Source: Candidatus Omnitrophota bacterium (lineage in GTDB: Bacteria; Omnitrophota; Gorgyraeia; JABMRN01). Taken from it: 9,738 nt of DNA. The notes beneath the pieces were generated by a model. That model made no database searches. It had not been told where the DNA came from and worked only from the letters and a program-made list of their open reading frames with translations. Of this stretch, positions 5,392 through 9,738 are shown piece by piece; the first letter of the stretch is position 1; each line of letters starts with the position of its first letter. The DNA is taken from assembly GCA_013202515.1 (NCBI GenBank), contig JABMRN010000246.1, positions 1-9,738 on the forward strand, given 5' to 3'. Made by a program: the position numbers and the translations under genes.

Positions 5392-5724
5392 TTATAGCGA
5401 AAAGAACTCTTTTATTTTGCCTATTATGTACTCTTTTGTATTTACACCGGTAAGCCTTCCAGCTTCCTTCCCCTTTTTAAAAAATATAAGGGTAGGTATG
5501 CTCATAACCGAAAGCTCAGTTGCAAGCTCCGGAGAGTCATCAACGTTCACTTTAGCAACATCAACCCTTCCCTTGTACTCTTCTGCTATTTCCTCAATAA
5601 CAGGTGTTAGCATCTTGCATGGCATACACCATTCGGCCCAGAGATCGATCATAATCGGTTTTTCTGATTTGAGAACCTTTGTTTCGAAATTATCATTTGT
5701 TATCTCAGCAATGTTAGCTGCCAT
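5392..5724 (-). CDS. Thioredoxin with WCMPC active site
   Basis: A 110-residue thioredoxin-fold disulfide reductase. With the start at 5724 the protein begins MAANIAEITNDNFE. It has the buried Asp27 in IDLWAEWC, the redox pair C33-M-P-C36, the cis-proline P77 in MSIPT, and the FFKKGKEAGRLTG segment near 81-93 that closes the fold. The active site is WCMPC, whereas classical thioredoxin has WCGPC; the residue before Pro tunes redox potential and partner choice. An in-frame ATG at 5739 would add five residues, but the ATG at 5724 has a perfect AAAGGAG site five bases upstream. No signal peptide is seen, so it should be cytoplasmic. It is the last gene before the terminator, 51 bases after rnfB, so it is probably co-transcribed with rnf. 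Confidence 0.93.
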   Translation of the reverse strand: MAANIAEITNDNFETKVLKSEKPIMIDLWAEWCMPCKMLTPVIEEIAEEYKGRVDVAKVNVDDSPELATELSVMSIPTLIFFKKGKEAGRLTGVNTKEYIIGKIKEFFSL

Positions 5725-5729
5725 CCCTG

Positions 5730-5736
5730 CTCCTTT
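5730..5736 (-). promoter_or_regulatory. Ribosome binding site deciding the thioredoxin start
   Basis: AAAGGAG on the minus strand ends five bases before the ATG at 5724, whereas the ATG at 5739 has only AGGA three bases away. This supports the shorter, family-typical 110-residue thioredoxin. Confidence 0.8.
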
Positions 5737-5775
5737 CATAGTTCCTACCCCGAAATATTTATTTTCTTTATAACT

Positions 5776-6561
5776 TTAGTTGGGCATTTTAACATAATCT
5801 CGTCTTTTTTTTTCAACTATTTTTAATTTTTCATAGGTAGGCACAGCAAGATTATTGTTTACCTCGAAAGCCCCTGAGGAAACTTTCTGGCATATACCGC
5901 ATGCAATACAACCTACCGGACAAATCTTTCGCGTCGCTGGACCTTTGTCGCGTGAACTACAGGCAACATAAATTATTTCACAATTTTCTATCTCCTCAAG
6001 GGAAATAATTCCTCTGGGGCAAGCCGAAATACATTTGCCGCAGGCAACGCATTTGACTGGGTCCACTAATGGTAAGCCGTCTTCCATTTTAACCGCATCA
6101 AAAGGACAAGCCAAGGCGCAATCACCCGATCCAAGACATCCGTAATCACAAAGAACATCGCCGCCTTTTAACATATTTTTTGCGGCGCATGTTTTTATGC
6201 CTCTATATTCCGCTTTTTTCTTTCTCACCGTTCCATTGGCAGCGCAATGAACTACTGCAATCTTTTTAACCATTGCTTCTGCTTCTACTCCTAAAATATC
6301 GGCAAGCCGTTTCTCTACATCTTCCCCTCCGGGCTTACAGGCATTTATGGGCTGGCCTCCTTCGGCAAGCGCAACAGCATATTCGTGGCAGTTTAAGAAT
6401 CCGCAAGAGCCGCAATTTACCTTAGGCAGGGCGTTTTCTATTTCTTCGATTTTTGGATTTTCTTTTACCGCTAAGCGGGAATTCGCTGCTGCCAATACGC
6501 AGGCAAAAAAAAGCCCAATCCCGCCCATACCCAATATTGATATAAAAACTAGCTTATCCAT
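5776..6561 (-). CDS. rnfB: Rnf complex subunit RnfB (polyferredoxin)
   Basis: RnfB is the membrane-anchored Fe-S subunit that is thought to accept electrons from ferredoxin. This 261-residue protein has an N-terminal membrane helix (about 4-25) and then the Fes-type motif C50-x2-C53-x4-C58-x16-C75. Two ferredoxin motifs follow: C138-x3-C142-x5-C148-x3-C152P and C171-x2-C174-x2-C177-x3-C181P. A further motif, C214-PVG-C218-IA-C221-GI-C224-QKV-S228, has serine where a ferredoxin motif normally has its last cysteine; C214 could be an alternative ligand. Additional cysteines are C106, C125, C194 and C201. The start codon overlaps the rnfA stop by one base (TAATG), indicating translational coupling. 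The multi-cluster architecture resembles RnfB of clostridia rather than the shorter proteobacterial form. Confidence 0.94.
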   Translation of the reverse strand: MDKLVFISILGMGGIGLFFACVLAAANSRLAVKENPKIEEIENALPKVNCGSCGFLNCHEYAVALAEGGQPINACKPGGEDVEKRLADILGVEAEAMVKKIAVVHCAANGTVRKKKAEYRGIKTCAAKNMLKGGDVLCDYGCLGSGDCALACPFDAVKMEDGLPLVDPVKCVACGKCISACPRGIISLEEIENCEIIYVACSSRDKGPATRKICPVGCIACGICQKVSSGAFEVNNNLAVPTYEKLKIVEKKRRDYVKMPN

Positions 6562-7148
6562 TACGAACTAATAATCCCTCCGAATCCCATAAAAGCAAGC
6601 GCCAACATGCCGGCTATGATCAAGGTGATGCTAGCGCCCTTAAGTGATTCTGGTATATCAGCAAATTCTAATTCTTCCCTAATCCCTGCCATTATTACTA
6701 GTGCTAACGTAAATCCAAGTCCGGCCCCAATTCCATAGACCACTGCTTCCAAAAAGCTATATTCCCTTAACACCATAAAAAGTGTTAATCCTAAAATTGC
6801 GCAGTTTGTAGTAATAAGCGGAAGGTAAATGCCAAGCGCCCTATATAATGGTGGAGAAGTTTTTTTGATGAACATCTCAACAATCTGAACAAGACTTGCG
6901 ATGACTATGATAAAGGCGGCGTACTGAAGAAACGGAAGTCCAAATCTATTAAGGAGAAAATAATAAATACACCATGTTACGGAAGCCGATAAAGTCATCA
7001 CAAATGTGACGGCAAGCCCCATGCCGATGGCCGCATCAGTTTTCTTAGAAACACCTATGAAAGGGCATATTCCCAAAAAATACGTGAGAACAAAATTATG
7101 CGTTATGCACGCTGCTATAAATATCGTTAAGAGGCGCAGTTCGAACAT
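6561..7148 (-). CDS. rnfA: Rnf complex membrane subunit RnfA
   Basis: A 195-residue integral membrane protein with about six hydrophobic helices, homologous to NqrE. Family motifs are NFVLTYFLGICPFIG (18-32) with C28, and PLITTNCAILG (110-120) with C116. In the RnfA/RnfE pair, equivalent cysteines on pseudo-symmetric half-helices hold an intramembrane Fe-S centre that carries electrons across the membrane. The GIREELEF segment near 155-162 is also family-typical. The start lies inside rnfE, with a 22-base overlap and no strong ribosome site, so coupled translation is likely. The stop overlaps the rnfB start. All expected key residues are present. Confidence 0.95.
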   Translation of the reverse strand: MFELRLLTIFIAACITHNFVLTYFLGICPFIGVSKKTDAAIGMGLAVTFVMTLSASVTWCIYYFLLNRFGLPFLQYAAFIIVIASLVQIVEMFIKKTSPPLYRALGIYLPLITTNCAILGLTLFMVLREYSFLEAVVYGIGAGLGFTLALVIMAGIREELEFADIPESLKGASITLIIAGMLALAFMGFGGIISS

Positions 7149-7768
7149 TTTTCACACCCGCTTTTTAATTTTTGTCTTCGGCCGGTAATTTTTTTGTTTA
7201 CCCAGTTGAATAATCCAATTAGTATTCCGAGAGTAATGAAAGCTCCCGGTGGAAGACCCATGATAACCCAGTGCTCATACCACTTGCCTAGAATGGTAAC
7301 ATCGAAAATTGTTCCATACGCAAAAAATTCTCGTACGCTTCCAAGAATAATTAAGCTTAATGAAAAACCGACGCCCATTCCGAGTGCATCTAAAAAACTC
7401 CTGGCTACGTTATTCTTTGAGGCAAAGGCCTCCTGCCTTCCTAGAATTATACAGTTCACAACAATTAACGGAACGTAAGGACCAAGCGCCTTACTGATAG
7501 GCGGAAATTTAGCTTTCAAAAAATAATCCGCCATTGTAACAAACGTAGCGATTATAACCGTAAATACAGCCATTCTGACTTGGTTCGGAACAATTTTACG
7601 TATCAACGAAACGGCAACACTTGAACATATCAGAACAAAAAGTGTCGCAAGGCCCATGGAAAGCCCGAAGATTCCTTTTGTTGTAACTGCAAGCGTCGGG
7701 CACATACCAAGAACCTGAACAAAAATAGGATTCTCTCGCCATATGCCCCGTGTAAAATCCCTAATCAT
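7127..7768 (-). CDS. rnfE: Rnf complex membrane subunit RnfE
   Basis: A 213-residue integral membrane protein homologous to NqrD. It carries NPIFVQVLGMCPTLAVT with C23 and PLIVVNCIILGRQEAFA with C106, the counterparts of the RnfA cysteines that share the intramembrane Fe-S centre. Also visible are the GxGVGFSLSLIILGSVREFF segment (130-149) and GLPPGAFITLG before the last helix. The protein ends in a soluble tail, GCEKCSNCAS, with C205, C208 and C211 in a CxxCxxC pattern. Similar Cys-rich tails occur in some anaerobes' RnfE; a role here is not established. The tail is encoded within the 22-base overlap with rnfA. The gap to rnfG is 34 bases, the largest among the rnf genes. Confidence 0.95.
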   Translation of the reverse strand: MIRDFTRGIWRENPIFVQVLGMCPTLAVTTKGIFGLSMGLATLFVLICSSVAVSLIRKIVPNQVRMAVFTVIIATFVTMADYFLKAKFPPISKALGPYVPLIVVNCIILGRQEAFASKNNVARSFLDALGMGVGFSLSLIILGSVREFFAYGTIFDVTILGKWYEHWVIMGLPPGAFITLGILIGLFNWVNKKITGRRQKLKSGCEKCSNCAS

Positions 7769-7802
7769 AAACTATCCCTAGTAAAACTCTACTTGTGCTT
7801 TT

Positions 7803-8354
7803 CTACTTAACTGCTTCTTTTAAATTTTTAACACCATTATTAATAATCGAAACTACCGACTTGGAAGATATTGTAGCACCCGTTATTGCCTGTATCTCAT
7901 TTGGTTTTGAAGGTTTTTTTCCTCTCACGTAATTGATTTCTGGAGATACCTGGAGATTTATAAATTGATTTTCAAAATCATTAGTCGTTATCTCTTGACC
8001 AAGGCCGGGGGTCTCTTGTGACTCTAAAACCTCAATACCGGTAAGTGTTTTTAAATCCGGTTTTATACCAACCATAATATCTATCTTGCCCTGATAGCCG
8101 TTACCTTCGGCAATAAAGGCATATCCGAGTTTTTTACCTGTTTTATCCTCTACTAAAAATATATCTTCCTTAGTCTTTTCTATTTTTTTATAGGTTGTCC
8201 CGTCAGGGAACACCTTATATATGGCTTCTTCTGTGATTTTCTTTTGATTTATGAGAATAAGCGGTGAGGTATAGTTATACACTAAAACAAGACTTGCGCC
8301 CGATATTATTCCTACAATTGTTAAAACTAGAATTATTTGTATTATTTTTTTCAT
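7803..8354 (-). CDS. rnfG: Rnf complex flavoprotein subunit RnfG
   Basis: RnfG is a single-pass membrane protein whose extracytoplasmic FMN_bind domain carries covalently bound FMN. This 183-residue protein has an N-terminal membrane helix (about 5-27). Its domain contains ESQETPGLGQEI (111-122) and the flavinylation motif ITGATISS (157-164), in which T161 should receive FMN by a phosphoester bond, as in NqrC and RnfG. Attachment requires an ApbE flavin transferase, which is not in this window. The start overlaps the rnfD stop as ATGA, a typical coupled junction. Length and motifs are normal for the clostridial-type subunit. Confidence 0.95.
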   Translation of the reverse strand: MKKIIQIILVLTIVGIISGASLVLVYNYTSPLILINQKKITEEAIYKVFPDGTTYKKIEKTKEDIFLVEDKTGKKLGYAFIAEGNGYQGKIDIMVGIKPDLKTLTGIEVLESQETPGLGQEITTNDFENQFINLQVSPEINYVRGKKPSKPNEIQAITGATISSKSVVSIINNGVKNLKEAVK

Positions 8355-9286
8355 GTTCCGAATCTTTTCGGTCTTGTAAGTTTATTTATAAGAGGCGTAA
8401 ACGCGTTCATAAGAAGTATAGAATACATGACTCCTTCGGGAAGGCCTCCCCAAAACCGTATGACCATGGTAACAACGCCGCAACCTATACCAAAAATCCA
8501 CCGTCCTTTTTTTGTCACCGGTGTCGTAACCGGATCGGTTGCCATGAAAAATGCCCCTAGAAAAAGGCCACCGGCTAAAAGATAAAATATCGGTGTGGCA
8601 TACAGAGAAGGATTTATTGCATGCATGATGGCTGCCATTGCCCCCACCGTTGCCAAATAGGCCACTGGCGTTCGGTAATCTATTGCCTTTCTGTAAAAAA
8701 GATATGCCGCCCCGATAAGAAGCGCAATAACAGAAGTCTCTCCTATAGACCCTCCGACATCACCGATAAACAGATTCCAGTAACCTGTCATTTGGTGCTC
8801 GAATTTGAATAATCCAAGAGGCGTAGCACCCGTTACCGCATCAAGTGTTATGGGATTCGTCCAGGTTGTAAGTATAGTAGGAAAGGCTGCCATTAAAAAT
8901 GCCCTTCCTAAAAGAGCGGGATTAAAGATATTGTATCCCATGCCTCCGAAAATCTGTTTTGCAAGAATTATTGACACAATAGATCCTACTACGCAAACCC
9001 AGAACGGCGTAGCCGGAGGAAGCACAAAAGCAAGAAGCATTCCGGTTACAACAGCGCTATAATCTCCTATAGTAATTCTTTTCTTCATCAATTTTTGAAA
9101 AAGGTATTCGGCCATAACGCATGAAATCACGCATGTCACCAAAACGATTACAGCCTTAATCCTGAAGAAATATATCGAAGCAAGAGTAATGGGTAAAAGT
9201 GCTATCAGCACATCCTTCATGAGCATTTTTGTAGTGCTCTTTTCAAAAATATGAGGGCTCGGTGATAAAATAATATTTTCGTCCAT
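8351..9286 (-). CDS. rnfD: Rnf complex membrane flavoprotein subunit RnfD
   Basis: RnfD is the large multi-helix membrane subunit, homologous to NqrB, involved in electron transfer and probably in ion translocation. This 311-residue protein opens with LSPSPHIFEKSTT, the family N-terminus, and has about eight or more hydrophobic helices. Conserved landmarks are GMGYNIFNPALLGRAF (115-130), the FMN-attachment motif DAVTGATPLG with T155, FMATDPVTTPVTKKGRWIFG (247-266) and GGLPEGVMYSILLMNAFTPLI (280-300). All are intact. The ATG is preceded by GAGGA within the end of rnfC, and the intergenic gap is two bases. The gene overlaps rnfG by four bases. Like RnfG it depends on an ApbE flavin transferase encoded elsewhere. 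Confidence 0.96.
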   Translation of the reverse strand: MDENIILSPSPHIFEKSTTKMLMKDVLIALLPITLASIYFFRIKAVIVLVTCVISCVMAEYLFQKLMKKRITIGDYSAVVTGMLLAFVLPPATPFWVCVVGSIVSIILAKQIFGGMGYNIFNPALLGRAFLMAAFPTILTTWTNPITLDAVTGATPLGLFKFEHQMTGYWNLFIGDVGGSIGETSVIALLIGAAYLFYRKAIDYRTPVAYLATVGAMAAIMHAINPSLYATPIFYLLAGGLFLGAFFMATDPVTTPVTKKGRWIFGIGCGVVTMVIRFWGGLPEGVMYSILLMNAFTPLINKLTRPKRFGT

Positions 9287-9288
9287 GT

Positions 9289-9738
9289 TTATTTTTTCCT
9301 CAACATTTCTTTAGCAAGCTTTATATACTGTACTATCGGTATTCTAGCGGCGCAACCAAAGCTACAGGCACCACATTCAATACAATCAAAAACATTTAGC
9401 TTATCAAGATAATCTATACCTTTTCTTTTAACGTATTTTACGATCTCAGTGGGAAGCAAATTCACGGGGCATACATCTACGCATCTACCGCATTTTACAC
9501 ATATACTTTCTTCAGGCACTTCTGCTTCCTCTTTTGAAAGGAATACGACACCTGTTATCCCTTTAATAATAGGTATATCCGAAGAATAGTGTGCTATCCC
9601 CATCATCGGCCCGCCTAGAATAATCTTTGCCGGATCTTTTACAAAACCCCCACAGGAGGTTTGAACAACATCTGTTAAAAGCGTGCCTATCCTTACCCGA
9701 AAATTTCCCGGGTTCTTGAGGCAGGAGCCTGTCAGGGT
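9289..9738 (-). CDS. rnfC: Rnf complex NADH-side subunit RnfC, C-terminal part (5' end off window)
   Basis: The frame stays open to the right window edge, so the gene is incomplete: 149 residues are visible of a protein usually around 440. Upstream of the ATG at 9606 the frame reads TLTGSCLKNPGNFRVRIGT and then KIILGGPMMG, which are RnfC family motifs, so 9606 is internal and not the start. Two [4Fe-4S] motifs follow in visible-fragment numbering: C80-x2-C83-x2-C86-x3-C90P and C119-x2-C122-x2-C125-x3-C129. The last is followed by Ala rather than the more usual Pro, then RIPIVQYIKLAK. RnfC is the peripheral cytoplasmic subunit that exchanges electrons with NAD(H). Its FMN/NADH-binding N-terminal domain is beyond the window. 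It is two bases upstream of rnfD. Confidence 0.95.
   Translation of the reverse strand, partial: TLTGSCLKNPGNFRVRIGTLLTDVVQTSCGGFVKDPAKIILGGPMMGIAHYSSDIPIIKGITGVVFLSKEEAEVPEESICVKCGRCVDVCPVNLLPTEIVKYVKRKGIDYLDKLNVFDCIECGACSFGCAARIPIVQYIKLAKEMLRKK

Noticed and set aside
9289..9606. A complete 105-residue ferredoxin-like gene starting at 9606
   Set aside because: The frame continues upstream to the window edge with RnfC motifs, so this is the C-terminal part of rnfC.

Overview
This window looks like chromosomal DNA of an anaerobic or facultative bacterium of moderately low GC. Every gene I can support lies on the minus strand, so the layout is best read from right to left. Clostridial-type gene order in the Rnf cluster, the style of the enolase and FtsB proteins, and the carbamoyltransferase/SxtJ/DUF5989 trio fit an uncultured lineage such as Omnitrophota. 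That placement is inference from general family knowledge and was not tested.

Right part (9738 to about 5326): an Rnf operon in the order rnfC (cut by the right edge)-rnfD-rnfG-rnfE-rnfA-rnfB, followed by a thioredoxin. Genes overlap or are separated by few bases, and the unit ends in a strong rho-independent terminator (5326-5371). Rnf is a membrane ferredoxin:NAD+ oxidoreductase that couples electron transfer to Na+ or H+ transport. The FMN-attachment threonines of RnfD and RnfG, the membrane cysteines of RnfA and RnfE, and most Fe-S cysteines of RnfB and RnfC are visible. One RnfB cluster cysteine position carries serine.

Middle and left part (5325 to 243): directly behind that terminator lies a clear sigma70-type promoter (TTGCAC, 17 bp, TATAAT). 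It drives a probable seven-gene operon: carbamoyltransferase, SxtJ-family membrane protein, DUF5989 small membrane protein (52 aa), purN, eno, an FtsB/DivIC-like protein and a PilZ-domain protein. The operon ends in a hairpin terminator at 243-266. It joins an uncharacterised carbamoylation module to purine synthesis, glycolysis, cell division and a putative c-di-GMP sensor.

Far left (222 to 1): the most interesting part. An initiator tRNA(fMet) gene with its own consensus promoter is interrupted in the anticodon loop by a group I intron closely resembling the Azoarcus tRNA(Ile) intron in its core (P3, P4, P5, P6 and the 5' strand of P7). P1/IGS and a GNRA-capped P2 can be drawn by hand. The left window edge cuts off the P8/P7' part, the intron end and the 3' exon. 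The -35 box of the tRNA promoter sits inside the terminator hairpin of the preceding operon.
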